Positions 17,100-26,771 of a DNA stretch of 64,000 nt are shown here, in pieces (the stretch's first letter is position 1; the number at the start of each line of letters is the position of its first letter). The stretch is from Candidatus Chlorohelix allophototropha. GTDB taxonomy: Bacteria; Chloroflexota; Chloroflexia; Chloroheliales; Chloroheliaceae. The position numbers and the translations under genes were made by a program. The stretch is taken from assembly GCF_030389965.1 (NCBI RefSeq), contig NZ_CP128399.1:1664934-1728933 (forward strand), given 5' to 3'. The notes beneath the pieces were generated by a model. That model saw only the letters and a list, made by a program, of their open reading frames with translations, was not told where the DNA came from and made no database searches.

Positions 17100-18287
17100 T
17101 CAGGCAAAAGAGCTTTGCTTTAATGCCCGCATACGGCTAACCACTAACGGCAATTTTTCCAGAACGTACTCAATATCCTCATCTGAGGTATCTTTGCCAA
17201 GAGTCAGACGTAATGTTCCGGCGGCTGAATTTTCAACTCCACCGATCGCTCGAATAACATGGCTTGGTTCGATGCTGCCCACATTACAGGCAGAACCGTT
17301 GCTGGCGGCAATGCCCTGTAAATCAAGCGCTTGTAACAACCCCTCGCTATCGATTCCCTCAAAAGAAACATTAAGATTATTGACTAATCGCCGCGTGGGG
17401 TCAAGCGTACCATTTACGGTGGTTCCCGGTATTTGTGACATTATTCCTTGCAATAGCCTGTCGCGCAAACCGACAAGACGCAAGGTTTCTTGCGGTCGTT
17501 TTTCTTCGGCAAGCGTCAAGGCTTTTGCCATTCCCACTATACCCGGCACATTTTCTGTTCCGGCGCGGCGTTTGCGTTCCTGACTACCGCCTAGTTGTTG
17601 CCATGCCAGTTGTAAGCCCTGTCTGAGATAAAGCAACCCAACCCCTTTTGGTCCGTAAAACTTGTGGGCGGAAAGCGAGAGCATATCCACGCCAAGTTCG
17701 CGCACCTTTAACGGTAGCTGTCCAGCTGCTTGTACTGCATCAGTATGAAAAGGCACATTATATTGATGCGCGATTCGGGAAATTTCACCAAGCGGCTGAA
17801 TTGTGCCGATTTCGTTGTTGGCATACATAACACTGAGCAGGCTTGTTTTGCGGGGTATGATGGCTCTTTGCACTTCGGCAGGGTCAATCAGTCCGTCCTG
17901 ATTTACGGGAAGAAAGGTTATTTCAAAGCCTTTTTCCTTGAGATATGCGGCAGTGTGCAGTACAGCATGATGTTCAAACGCGCTGACAATAAGATGGTTG
18001 CCCAAACCTTTTTTCAGACCATATTCGGCTGCGCCCTTTAACGCCAGATTATCGCTTTCAGTGCCGCCGCCGGTAAAGATAAGTTCGCCCGGTGTACAGC
18101 CGAGAATAAGGGCAATTTGCTCCCGCGCTTCGGTGATACGCTGGTTTGCAACACGTCCTTTGTGGTAGAGCGCGCTGGCATTGCCCCAATCTGTGCTAAA
18201 AATCGGCAGCATGGCTTCTACTACCGCCGGGTCAACCGGGGTGGTAGCGGCATAATCAAGATAAACTTCTCGTTTATTGCCCGCCAT
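17100..18287 (-). CDS. Cysteine desulfurase (NifS/IscS family)
   Basis: A 395-residue PLP enzyme that takes sulfur from cysteine for Fe-S clusters or tRNA thiolation. The N-terminal VYLDYAATTPVDP, the PLP lysine in SLSAHKFYGPKG (K209) and the active-site cysteine in ASNGSACNVGSIEPSHV (C334) are all present. No iscU or mnmA gene is adjacent, so the sulfur acceptor cannot be named. It lies 5 bases downstream of the DHFR-like gene. Its product may supply clusters for the protochlorophyllide reductase encoded at the end of the window, but that is only a plausible link. Confidence 0.93.
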   Translation of the reverse strand: MAGNKREVYLDYAATTPVDPAVVEAMLPIFSTDWGNASALYHKGRVANQRITEAREQIALILGCTPGELIFTGGGTESDNLALKGAAEYGLKKGLGNHLIVSAFEHHAVLHTAAYLKEKGFEITFLPVNQDGLIDPAEVQRAIIPRKTSLLSVMYANNEIGTIQPLGEISRIAHQYNVPFHTDAVQAAGQLPLKVRELGVDMLSLSAHKFYGPKGVGLLYLRQGLQLAWQQLGGSQERKRRAGTENVPGIVGMAKALTLAEEKRPQETLRLVGLRDRLLQGIMSQIPGTTVNGTLDPTRRLVNNLNVSFEGIDSEGLLQALDLQGIAASNGSACNVGSIEPSHVIRAIGGVENSAAGTLRLTLGKDTSDEDIEYVLEKLPLVVSRMRALKQSSFA

Positions 18288-18292
18288 TTTTA

Positions 18293-18847
18293 TTATTTTT
18301 CTTCTTTTCTGACGGGCTGGTAGGAAAGTATGATAACGCCTGAACTTAATGTTTTTGTTTCTACAAGGCTCAAGCTCGTATTGATTCCGTCTCTAAAGAG
18401 CTTCTTTCCGTTACCCACTACCACAGGATAAATCATCAACCAGTATTCATCAATGAGGTCATGTTCCATCAGGGTTTGAACAAGAGTGGCGCTGCCGAAA
18501 ACCAATATATTCTGACCGGATTGTTGCTTCAGTTTGGAAACTTCTTCCACGATATTTTCTTTAAGCACCGTTGAATTGTTCCATTCCCCTTTTGTCATAG
18601 TGGTGGAAACGACATACTTGGGAAGGCTGTTCATTCTATCCGCATAGCCTTGTTCATCGGTCATAGAGGGCCACGCTTTGGCAAACCCTTCATAAGTCAC
18701 CCGCCCCAATAGAAGCGCGTCACTGGCAAATAGCTCAGCGAACTTAAACTCTCCTGCTTCTACAGTCCAGAATTGGAAAGACCACTTGTCGGGCGCTTCC
18801 ATGACTCCATCCAGTGTTAGGAACTCGGATACAACTACTTTTCTCAT
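18293..18847 (-). CDS. Dihydrofolate reductase family protein (RibD C-terminal-like)
   Basis: A 184-residue protein that begins KVVVSEFLTLDGVMEAPD and contains LLLGRVTYEGFAKAWP and NILVFGSATLVQTLMEHDLI, hallmarks of the YyaP/YwjB-type RibD_C family. These share the DHFR fold and a likely NADPH site; they are not the folate enzyme FolA. The physiological reaction is unknown. It shares a close downstream border with the cysteine desulfurase gene. Confidence 0.88.
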   Translation of the reverse strand: MRKVVVSEFLTLDGVMEAPDKWSFQFWTVEAGEFKFAELFASDALLLGRVTYEGFAKAWPSMTDEQGYADRMNSLPKYVVSTTMTKGEWNNSTVLKENIVEEVSKLKQQSGQNILVFGSATLVQTLMEHDLIDEYWLMIYPVVVGNGKKLFRDGINTSLSLVETKTLSSGVIILSYQPVRKEEK

Positions 18848-18927
18848 TTTATTTTTTACTCCCTGTTCAATTCAAAATAGAAAACCCTGCATTAATAACT
18901 GTTTTTATCAAATTACTTCCGGCTTTG

Positions 18928-18988
18928 CAAAAAAACATACAAAGCTGCTAGCAGGAGCGATTTTAAACCGCTCCGCCGGGCTTTGTAT
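18928..18988 (-). terminator. Rho-independent terminator after smc
   Basis: Arms ATACAAAGC and GCTTTGTAT enclose an inner stem GGAGCG/CGCTCC. Read on the minus strand the hairpin is followed by a run of seven T. It begins 7 bases after the smc stop. Confidence 0.82.
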
Positions 18989-18994
18989 TTTACC

Positions 18995-21900
18995 CTAATT
19001 TTTACTAATAAGGGAGGGGTCAGTCGTTGTTTCGGCGCTGCGTAGAGATTTATCGTATTTCTGGCGGAACTTTGAGACTTCATCTATCCTGAGCGAGATT
19101 GTTTTGGAGACGCTATCCGAACCCATTGAGATTCCGTAAATTGTGCGTGCCGCTTCGATAGTACCTCGGTTGTGCGTGACTACAATAAATTGGGTGCGTG
19201 CTGCCAGAACCTTTAGGGTTTCACAGAAGCGTCGCACATTTGCCTCGTCCAAAGCCGCATCCACCTCATCGAGAATACAGAAAGGTGTAGGGTTTACTTC
19301 CAGTAAGGCAAAAAGCAAGGCAACCGCCGTTAAAGCGCGTTCACCCCCGCTCAGTAATACCAGATTTTGCTGTTTTTTACCGGGAGGCTGTGCCACAATT
19401 TCTATGCCTGTATCCGCTAGATTATCCGGTGTGGTTAGAAAGAGCTTGGCGCTACCTCCGTTAAAAAGCTGTGCGAAATATTTGCTGAAAGCTTCGGCAA
19501 CCTTTGTAAAGGTTTCGGAGAAACGTAGTTGGGTAAGCTGATTTAGTTCTTTTATCAGTTCGCGCAGAGAGCGGGTAGCTTCTTCTAAATCCTCAAGCTG
19601 GCGGCTTAGGAAGCTGTGACGTGTGCTGGTTTCGTTATATTCCTGCATCGCCAGCGGATTGACTACCCCGATTCGGCGCAAGCGCACACGGCTTTGTTCA
19701 ATGCGCTCATGTAACTGACGCGCTTCATCCTCGCCTAATTCTAGCAACTCTATCCAATCTGCCGGATTAACCTGTGCCTGTTCGCCCTGCTCGCCCACCA
19801 TTGATGGGGCGAGATCGGCGTTAGCTTGTACTTGCAAAGTTTCAAGCTCGGCTTCAAGTCGTTGCACTTCCAGCGTAGCCCTACTATGCGATGCTTCAAG
19901 TTGTAGCATATGGGTACTCATCTCGCGCCAACGCTTATCGCTTTGTACCTGCTCTAGTTCTAGCGCTTCTAGCTGCCGCTCGTATGGCGCAATTTCGGCG
20001 CGTAGGGCTTCCAGTTGTTCGCTTAACTTCGCTAGTTCCCCTTGGGCTGTTTCGAGAGAGTGTTGTAAAGCGTTGTTCTGGTTTTCAAGTTCTTTTATCT
20101 GCTCTTCACGCGCTTTTACCTGCCCAATAACCCTATCTCGTTCGGTGCGGGCGAATTGGAGGTTTGACTCGGCGCTCTTGATACGTTGCTCGAAAAGGGC
20201 GTTAGCGGTACGCAAAGCGGTTAACTTATCGCGCTCTTTCTGCTCGGCTTCTTTGGCAGAATGCAAAGATTTTTCAAGACTCGCCACTTCTGCCTGTGTT
20301 TGTTCGCGTTGTTTGAGCGCGGTTTCTTTTCCGGTATTAATGGTGGTTTCCTGCTCGTCCAGTACGGCGCTTTCTCTTGCCAGATTTTGGCTGGTTTCTT
20401 CCCGCACCTTCAACTCGTGCGCTAATCTCTCCGCTTGCCCTGACAGGTTGCTCAACTTCCCCTGCGCTTTCTGGAGGGTGTCGTTCATTTGACGGGTTTC
20501 GCGCTCGGTATTGGCAATTTGCTGTTTGCGGGTGGACAATTGCACCTGTAATTTCGAAAGCTCTTGTGCGCCTTCAGCAATTTGTTTTTCAAGGGCGGCA
20601 AGTTTGACGGGTAACTCGCGCAACTCGCGCTCGCGCATAAGCATGCCGCTCTCTGCCCGTTCCCTGCCAAGCGTACCACCTGTAACTGCGCCGCCTCCGC
20701 GTACCGTTTCGCCACCAAGCGTAACTGCATTCCAGCCTATCGGTAAATCGGGCAGGATGCGGCGTGCAACCTTTAAATCATCTACCACCAGCCACCGCCC
20801 TAGTAGCTGTTCATAGACCGAACGATATTTTTCGGCGAAGCGAATCAGTCCGGTGGCAAGTCCGCGCACCCCTTCGGTTCTGAAAATTCTATCTTCGAGC
20901 CGACCCGAATTTTGGGATTTGAGACTATCGAGCGGTAAGAAAGTAGCGCGCCCCTGTCCGCCTTCTTTCAGGAAACGGATTGCATCCTCTGCATCTGCCC
21001 AACGGTCTACCACGATGTCCTGTAGATGCCCCCCTAATGCGGTTTCAATCGCCAGTTCCAATTCAACCGGAGCTTCTAGCAAATTTGCCGCCAAGCCCAA
21101 TATTCCCCCCAATGGGTTTTTATTCCGCTTTGTCGCTTGCATCACCGCTTTAACGCCGCTATGCAATCCGGCAAAGCTGTTTTGTAAATCCTGCAATAGA
21201 TTCAGGCGACTGCGGGTTGAGTCAAGATTGTTGCGTAAATCTTGCGCTTGTCGTTCTTTTAAGCGAATCGCTTCGGTGGTGGAGTTTAGCTCAACCTCTT
21301 CGCTTTTTCGCCGAACTGTTAGCGCGTTTACTTCTTTTTCAAAAGCGTTAAGCGAATTTCGGGCAACATCTATTTCCTGCTGTAATTCTTTCTGGCGTGC
21401 CAGCGTGTTATCCCGCACCTCGTAATAATGAGCTTGTTGCCGTGCCAGTTCTTCACGCCGTTTGACCTGTTGTGCCGTCTGTTGTTGGAGGCTGTCCAGA
21501 CGGTTGAGAATCTTTAAAACTTCGTCTCTTTTTTGCGCCCATGCGGTTTCAATACGGCTGGTTCCAAGCGTTTTTTCTTTCAACGCTGTTTCTTGTGTTG
21601 CTACTTTGGTATCTGCTTCGCTTATTTCGCTTTTAACCGCTTTGAACTCAAGTTCCAGATTAGCATAGCGGCGAGTGTTTTCTTCAGCCAGCATTCGCAA
21701 GCTAACCAGTTCCTGTTGGTGTGAATCGCGCTGGCGACTCAAGCCGTTTAGCTTTTCGCGCTCTACCGCCACCTGTTGCTGAAGTTGCTGGGCGCGTGTG
21801 TGGAGTGTACTGCTATCTTGATGTAAGCCCGCAAGCTTAACCCGCAATTCATTTTGCCGAGTGCGGGCGGCGTTGCTTTGTAGCTTAAGCGACTCCATAT

Positions 21901-22672
21901 CGAGGTTACACTTTTCAAGCTCGCTTTGGGCTTGCTGCTCGGTTCGTTTTGCGGCTACCAACGTTCGATTTGTACCACGCCAACGATACCCATACCAGCG
22001 TCGGAATAAGGTTTGAAGTTCTTCCTGAAGAGCGTAATATTCTTCGGCAAGACGGGCATGCTTTTCCATGCCTTTCATACGCGGCCCGATTTCTGCCAAT
22101 AGGTCAGAAATGCGTCGCATGTTCTCCTGAGTTTTGTTCAAGCGTTCTTCGGCTTCAATGCGGCGAGTGTTATAATGTCCGATTGCGGCGGCATCTTCAA
22201 AAAGGCTACGGCGCTCTTCGGGTTTCTGGCTCAGGGCAGCATCTACCATACCCTGCGTGATGACGGTATAGTTCGAGGAAATCTGATTTACCACTTCATG
22301 TATATCTTTAAGGCGCACCCGCGCTTTGTTGATGTAATATTCGTTCTCGCCGGTGCGGTAAGCGCGTCGGGTGATGATGACTTCGCTGAAATCAATCGGC
22401 AACTTGCGTTCGGTATTATCGAAGGTAATAGAGGCTTCGGCAAAACCCATTCCGGGTCTGCCGCTACTGCCCGCGAAAATCACATCTTCGGTTTTTTTGC
22501 CCCGCATGAGGCTATAACGCTGTTCCCCTAGAACCCAGCGCACCGCATCTGCAATATTACTTTTCCCGCTTCCGTTGGGACCTACTATGGCGGTGATACC
22601 GCTGTCGTAAAAAAACTCGGTTTTATTGGCAAAGGTTTTGAAGCCGTGTAATTGAAGCTTTTTTAAGTACAT
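18995..22672 (-). CDS. smc: Chromosome segregation protein SMC
   Basis: A 1225-residue SMC ATPase. The N-terminal Walker A is GPNGSGKSN (31-39). Two long coiled coils (about 170-500 and 690-1010) flank the hinge, where LGGILGLAANLLEAP and GGGAVTGGTLGRE are recognisable. The C-terminal head has the signature LLSGGERALTAVALLFAL and Walker B FCILDEVDAALDEANVRRF. It compacts and separates chromosomes together with ScpA and ScpB, which are not in this window. Length is typical. It is transcribed alone and has its own terminator. Confidence 0.97.
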   Translation of the reverse strand: MYLKKLQLHGFKTFANKTEFFYDSGITAIVGPNGSGKSNIADAVRWVLGEQRYSLMRGKKTEDVIFAGSSGRPGMGFAEASITFDNTERKLPIDFSEVIITRRAYRTGENEYYINKARVRLKDIHEVVNQISSNYTVITQGMVDAALSQKPEERRSLFEDAAAIGHYNTRRIEAEERLNKTQENMRRISDLLAEIGPRMKGMEKHARLAEEYYALQEELQTLFRRWYGYRWRGTNRTLVAAKRTEQQAQSELEKCNLDMESLKLQSNAARTRQNELRVKLAGLHQDSSTLHTRAQQLQQQVAVEREKLNGLSRQRDSHQQELVSLRMLAEENTRRYANLELEFKAVKSEISEADTKVATQETALKEKTLGTSRIETAWAQKRDEVLKILNRLDSLQQQTAQQVKRREELARQQAHYYEVRDNTLARQKELQQEIDVARNSLNAFEKEVNALTVRRKSEEVELNSTTEAIRLKERQAQDLRNNLDSTRSRLNLLQDLQNSFAGLHSGVKAVMQATKRNKNPLGGILGLAANLLEAPVELELAIETALGGHLQDIVVDRWADAEDAIRFLKEGGQGRATFLPLDSLKSQNSGRLEDRIFRTEGVRGLATGLIRFAEKYRSVYEQLLGRWLVVDDLKVARRILPDLPIGWNAVTLGGETVRGGGAVTGGTLGRERAESGMLMRERELRELPVKLAALEKQIAEGAQELSKLQVQLSTRKQQIANTERETRQMNDTLQKAQGKLSNLSGQAERLAHELKVREETSQNLARESAVLDEQETTINTGKETALKQREQTQAEVASLEKSLHSAKEAEQKERDKLTALRTANALFEQRIKSAESNLQFARTERDRVIGQVKAREEQIKELENQNNALQHSLETAQGELAKLSEQLEALRAEIAPYERQLEALELEQVQSDKRWREMSTHMLQLEASHSRATLEVQRLEAELETLQVQANADLAPSMVGEQGEQAQVNPADWIELLELGEDEARQLHERIEQSRVRLRRIGVVNPLAMQEYNETSTRHSFLSRQLEDLEEATRSLRELIKELNQLTQLRFSETFTKVAEAFSKYFAQLFNGGSAKLFLTTPDNLADTGIEIVAQPPGKKQQNLVLLSGGERALTAVALLFALLEVNPTPFCILDEVDAALDEANVRRFCETLKVLAARTQFIVVTHNRGTIEAARTIYGISMGSDSVSKTISLRIDEVSKFRQKYDKSLRSAETTTDPSLISKN

Positions 22673-23016
22673 GGATTACATCTTTCGCTAAAAAGTAGTC
22701 TGCTTGTCGGGTGGTTAGACACTTTTCGCGCTTACGCTTTGCGCGTTAGCCGATATTTTACCATGAATCGGCGATATGGTTTTAAGGGTACTGCGTTTTA
22801 GCGTATAATGTTTCTTGCTTCCCTTTCTTTAATCTATACGTGGTAATGACTTGCGCTATTCCTCTACACCCTCAATTTTGGCTTTGTTTTGCTAAAGGGG
22901 CATGGATTATTTACACATAATTGTGGTAATAGTAGAAGTATGTTGCTGAATTCACCTCAGAAACCAGTTGGGTTATATAAAATAAGCTTGTGAATTTTTG
23001 TTGACAGGAGAATGCT
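22673..23016. other. Divergent promoter region between smc and the acyl-CoA dehydrogenase gene
   Basis: No gene is visible. A TATAAT at 22804-22809 (plus strand) lacks a convincing -35 box. The AT-rich stretch TATATAAAAT at about 22975 could be a -10 region for the plus-strand gene. No hairpin repeat of the dispersed family is present. Confidence 0.5.
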
Positions 23017-24231
23017 ATGGATTTTGGATTCAGCCAAAAATCATTAGATTTACAAGAACGCCTGAAAGCGTTCATGAATAAATATGTGTATCCAAACGAA
23101 AAAATCCATCATGAGCAAATTAAAGCTTCGGGAAATCCTCACCATCATGCTGAAATTGTTGATGTATTAAAGGAGAAGGCAAAAGAAGAAGGGCTGTGGA
23201 ATCTCTTTTTGCCTGATACTAACTATGGCGCGGGTTTAACCAATCTCGAATATGCGCCAATGGCAGAGATTATGGGGCGAGTAATATGGGCATCTGAAGT
23301 TTTTAATTGTTCTGCGCCCGATACCGGAAATATGGAAATTCTGACACAGTTTGGCACTGAGGAGCAAAAAGAAACTTGGCTTAAGCCTTTGCTGGAAGGT
23401 AAAATCCGTTCTGCTTTTTCAATGACCGAACCGGATATCGCCAGTTCAGATGCAACCAATATACAGATGTATATTCGGCGTGATGGCGATGAATACGTGG
23501 TGAACGGGCGCAAATGGTTCATTTCTGGGGCAGCCCGTGAACGTTGCAAATTGCTTATCACCATGGGAAAAACTGACCCGCTAAACCCTGAAAAACATCA
23601 CCAGCAAAGCATGGTAATTATTCCGGTGAATACACCGGGTGTCACCATCAAGCGGGCTATCCCGGTTTTTGGAAACGTTGGCAATGAAGGGCATTGTGAA
23701 ATAATTTATGAAGATGCACGTGTGCCTATTACCAATATATTAGGCGAAGAAGGGGGCGGTTTTGCAATAGCACAGGCGCGGCTTGGTCCCGGTCGTATTC
23801 ATCATTGCATGCGTTCGATAGGGGCAGCGCAGCGTGCGCTCGAAATGATGTGCCAACGCGCTACTCGTCGGGTAGCTTTCGGCAAAGCTCTGGCAGAACA
23901 GGGCGTGGTACAAGACTGGATTGCACAATCGCGGGTGGAAATCGAAATGACACGTCTCCTGACTCTCAAGGCTGCTTGGATGATGGATACGGTTGGAAAA
24001 AAGGCGGCGCAGGACGAAATTGCTATGATTAAAATTATTGCACCCGAATTGCATACTACCGTTTTGAATCGTGCCATCCAACTTTTTGGTGCGGCAGGTG
24101 TGAGCGATGATTTTCCCTTAGCCGAGCAGTGGGTTTATGGGCGCACTTTGCATCTGGCAGATGGTCCTGATGAAGTGCATAAACGCTCTCTTGCTCGTTC
24201 TTGTCTGCGTCAGTGGGGTAATATCAAGTAA
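23017..24231 (+). CDS. Acyl-CoA dehydrogenase family protein (ACAD10/11-like)
   Basis: A 404-residue flavoprotein with the three-part acyl-CoA dehydrogenase layout: helical N-terminal region, middle strand domain with [18 protein letters not shown] and GRKWFISGA (FAD contacts), and C-terminal helical domain with [20 protein letters not shown] and [12 protein letters not shown]. The ending and the overall pattern resemble ACAD10/11 proteins. It would introduce a double bond next to the thioester and pass electrons to an electron-transfer flavoprotein. AGGAG stands seven bases before the ATG. No other beta-oxidation genes are adjacent. Confidence 0.92.
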   Translation: MDFGFSQKSLDLQERLKAFMNKYVYPNEKIHHEQIKASGNPHHHAEIVDVLKEKAKEEGLWNLFLPDTNYGAGLTNLEYAPMAEIMGRVIWASEVFNCSAPDTGNMEILTQFGTEEQKETWLKPLLEGKIRSAFSMTEPDIASSDATNIQMYIRRDGDEYVVNGRKWFISGAARERCKLLITMGKTDPLNPEKHHQQSMVIIPVNTPGVTIKRAIPVFGNVGNEGHCEIIYEDARVPITNILGEEGGGFAIAQARLGPGRIHHCMRSIGAAQRALEMMCQRATRRVAFGKALAEQGVVQDWIAQSRVEIEMTRLLTLKAAWMMDTVGKKAAQDEIAMIKIIAPELHTTVLNRAIQLFGAAGVSDDFPLAEQWVYGRTLHLADGPDEVHKRSLARSCLRQWGNIK

Positions 24232-24249
24232 AGGTAGTTGCAAAAAGGC

Positions 24250-24278
24250 TTGACGTAAACATTTTGCCCGTTTACAAT
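24250..24278 (+). promoter_or_regulatory. Sigma70-type promoter for the GNAT-TPR gene pair
   Basis: TTGACG (24250-24255), a 17-base spacer, and TACAAT (24273-24278). It is 44 bases before the ATG at 24322 and points at it. Confidence 0.7.
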
Positions 24279-24321
24279 TTGTAGAAGTTTAGCCTTGTAG
24301 AGATAGCACTTGAGGCTGGTT

Positions 24322-25038
24322 ATGGGTTTTTTATCGACGCTAAATCTATGGCGAAAAAAAAGAAGTAGTATGATTTCAGGACAGCGAGGAATGGTATTAG
24401 ATAACAGGGTTTTAGCCAGAGGACATAAAACACTAGTACATCAGTTCACGCGGGAAGATGTGGATAAGTGGATGGCGTGGCCTATGCACCCAGACCCACT
24501 GTATTCATCAAGTTATCCGCGCACGATGAGCCGTTTTGAACGAGATGACTGGTTTCAAGATCGTTCATCTCGCAACGATTATATGATGTTTGCGGCTGAT
24601 GATTTACAGGGAAATCTGATCGGCTTGATTACCCTTCGCAATATTGAGCGTAATCACACCCATGCGGTGTTAGGCATCACTGTTCGCCCCGAAATATTGG
24701 GCAGTGGCTTTGGCACCGATTGTCTATGGACATTCCTGAATTACTATTTTGAGGCGCTGAACTTCGATGCTTTGATTCTGGATGTGGCAGCGTATAATCA
24801 TCGCGCCCAAAAGGTTTACGAGAAGTGTGGCTTTGTTCAAACCGGAGAACACTGGGGTCATTATGATGATTATTCAGTTTTTTATAACGATTATTACAAA
24901 AATATCCGCAACTATTTTCGCCAGCATGGTGCGTGGATTGAAACCCTTTACTATGATATGATTTTACGTCGCTATGATTACTTGCATCTTCGGAAGCAGG
25001 GTTACGATCCTACTCAAATAAGGACTCAGAAAAAGTAA
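24322..25038 (+). CDS. GNAT family N-acetyltransferase
   Basis: About 238 residues. The GNAT core runs from about residue 25 to 170: FAADDLQGNLIGLITLRNIE (strands 2-4), AVLGITVRPEILGSGFGTDC (acetyl-CoA binding, a variant of the Q/RxxGxG/A motif) and VAAYNHRAQKVYEKCGFVQT (motif B). The RimJ-like layout suggests acetylation of a protein N-terminus or small molecule; the acceptor is unknown. The last 60 residues are rich in Tyr and Arg and extend beyond the fold. I start at ATG 24322 because GAGG lies six bases before; TTG 24310 and ATG 24370 are alternatives. Its stop overlaps the next gene's ATG (TAATG). Confidence 0.82.
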   Translation: MGFLSTLNLWRKKRSSMISGQRGMVLDNRVLARGHKTLVHQFTREDVDKWMAWPMHPDPLYSSSYPRTMSRFERDDWFQDRSSRNDYMMFAADDLQGNLIGLITLRNIERNHTHAVLGITVRPEILGSGFGTDCLWTFLNYYFEALNFDALILDVAAYNHRAQKVYEKCGFVQTGEHWGHYDDYSVFYNDYYKNIRNYFRQHGAWIETLYYDMILRRYDYLHLRKQGYDPTQIRTQKK

Positions 25039-25961
25039 TGAGTGATAAAGAGGAATTTTCTTCTAAATCTTCCCATCCACATTTCACCGATGAAATTATC
25101 TTCATAGAATTAAAACATGAAGTGGCTGCCCGGATGGAGTTGCCCCCGTTAGTGCCACTATTCCAGAAAGACTACGAAAACGAAATAGCACACGGTCAAT
25201 TGCCCCCTGCCGCAATTGCAGCAGCGATTGAAGCTTTCAAACTGGTTAAACCTGCTCTAACAGAATATGATCGTTTCCTAGCCCGTTATTATCTACTGGA
25301 AGCCCATCGCTCTCTTGAGCAAAAGCCCCCTGATGCATATCAGGCACAGCGTTATTTTCAGAAAGCTTTGGATTTGGATGTAGGCGAGCCTTCGGCAGAA
25401 GCAGCTTTTTATCTTGGTAATATGCTCTCGGCTGCGGATACTCTTGAAGCGGAGCGAATGTATCGGCTATCGCTGGATATAAAACCGGGAATAGCGACGG
25501 TACATTATGAGCTTGGGTTACTATTACGAACTAGGCGCGACCTGCCTAATGCGCTGGAAGAATTTGAAAAGGCATTTCGGCTTGAGCCTGATAATGCTAT
25601 CCTGCTAAATGAAGTGGCTGAAACCCAACTAATGGCTGAAAATTATGAACAAGCCAGAGCCGCTTTTGCGCGGGCTGCAGAAATTGAACCGGAGAACTGG
25701 TTTTACCCGGTTAAACTGGGTCTAACTGAATATCGTTTAGGTGAATATGCCGTTGCTATGAAGCATCTTCGCGCCGGTCTAGATGATTCACCGGACGAAT
25801 TATCGGATGGCGACACTCAATCGCTTTATATTGACGGGCTATTCTGTCTAGGGCTGGCTTATCGCGATACCGGCGATCCGGTTAGAGCGCGCAAGCTATT
25901 TAAAGCAGTGCTTAATATTGCACCCGGCTTTGAACCGGCTATACAGGCATTAAACGGTTAG
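25038..25961 (+). CDS. Tetratricopeptide repeat protein
   Basis: A 307-residue soluble protein with about five TPR units from residue 85 to the end; examples are AAFYLGNMLSAADTLEAERM, HYELGLLLRTRRDLPNALEE and LNEVAETQLMAENYEQARAA, each with the Gly/Ala and small-residue pattern of TPR helices. TPR arrays bind partner proteins. The gene overlaps the acetyltransferase gene by one base, so the two are translated together; the TPR protein may act with that enzyme or its target. No catalytic domain is visible. Confidence 0.85.
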   Translation: MSDKEEFSSKSSHPHFTDEIIFIELKHEVAARMELPPLVPLFQKDYENEIAHGQLPPAAIAAAIEAFKLVKPALTEYDRFLARYYLLEAHRSLEQKPPDAYQAQRYFQKALDLDVGEPSAEAAFYLGNMLSAADTLEAERMYRLSLDIKPGIATVHYELGLLLRTRRDLPNALEEFEKAFRLEPDNAILLNEVAETQLMAENYEQARAAFARAAEIEPENWFYPVKLGLTEYRLGEYAVAMKHLRAGLDDSPDELSDGDTQSLYIDGLFCLGLAYRDTGDPVRARKLFKAVLNIAPGFEPAIQALNG

Positions 25962-25963
25962 CA

Positions 25964-26173
25964 TTATTTCGCCGGGTCTTTATAAGGATTAAACATCAGG
26001 AAGGCATCACCTTTGTAGTTAGCTGCTTGTATTTTGAAAACCAGCCCGTCCTCAAAGGTAATCACCAAACTGTTGAGGTCGTTCCAAACTCCTGCGATTT
26101 TGCGTCCCTCTAGCCAACTCCAGTCCACGCTACAGCCTTGCTGCGCGGGGTTTGTGTTTTGGGAATCGGACAT
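25964..26173 (-). CDS. Small hypothetical protein, 69 residues
   Basis: A short soluble protein beginning MSDSQNTNPAQQGCSVDWSW. The central part alternates hydrophobic and polar residues (LNSLVITFEDGLVFKIQAAN), which fits a small beta-sheet protein. I recognise no family. The ATG is preceded by an AGGAGATA-type SD on the minus strand (CTAGGAGATATATAAAA), which supports translation. It converges on the TPR gene with 2 bases between stops and follows the GNAT gene by about 50 bases. Confidence 0.65.
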   Translation of the reverse strand: MSDSQNTNPAQQGCSVDWSWLEGRKIAGVWNDLNSLVITFEDGLVFKIQAANYKGDAFLMFNPYKDPAK

Positions 26174-26221
26174 TTTTATATATCTCCTAGTTTCAGTTCT
26201 AGATTAATCTATGAAGGGTAA

Positions 26222-26770
26222 TTAGATTCTTTTAGCCATGTAAATATCGGGCTTACCACGTCCGTTAGCATCGGGCAGTACCCCAATAATTGAAAAGCCC
26301 ATCTTCTGATAAAATTCATAAGGATGGCGGCGCAAATTCTTGATAGCGGCGATATGAGTCCACACATTGGGCTGATAAAGGTTAACACCGGAGAGTGTTG
26401 TCATATTATTTTCGTCATCTGTCCCTAGATATATCGTCAAACCGCCTTTTAGCCTGACTTGTTCCTCAAAATCCAGTACTAGCGCCCGTCCGATACCATG
26501 TGCCTGTTTAACGGGTTTCACTACTAGCGGGTGTAATTCCCAAGCATTGCCGTCATACATCCGGATTCCGCCAATCCATCCCAGCACTTCGCCATTGTCG
26601 CCAACCGCTATTCGGCTGATACGTTCCTCACTAAAAGACTCGCGCACTTCTGCAAGCGCGGATTCCAAATCAGGCCACGCCTCCGGCCAATTGTCGCGGA
26701 ATGCTTCCACCAACATTTCAGCGATGGATAAGATGCTTCCTTCATCAGGGGTAAGATTTATAATTTGCAT
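26222..26770 (-). CDS. GNAT family N-acetyltransferase
   Basis: A 182-residue GNAT domain protein. The pattern VGDNGEVLGWIGGIRMYDGN, ELHPLVVKPVKQAHGIGRAL (acetyl-CoA loop with QxxGIG) and FYQKMGFSIIGVLPDANG is typical; it resembles aminoglycoside 6'-acetyltransferase-like members. The substrate is not predictable. It starts 1 base after the cbiB stop and is the last gene of the hom-plsC-cbiB-GNAT operon. Confidence 0.85.
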   Translation of the reverse strand: MQIINLTPDEGSILSIAEMLVEAFRDNWPEAWPDLESALAEVRESFSEERISRIAVGDNGEVLGWIGGIRMYDGNAWELHPLVVKPVKQAHGIGRALVLDFEEQVRLKGGLTIYLGTDDENNMTTLSGVNLYQPNVWTHIAAIKNLRRHPYEFYQKMGFSIIGVLPDANGRGKPDIYMAKRI

Positions 26771-26771
26771 A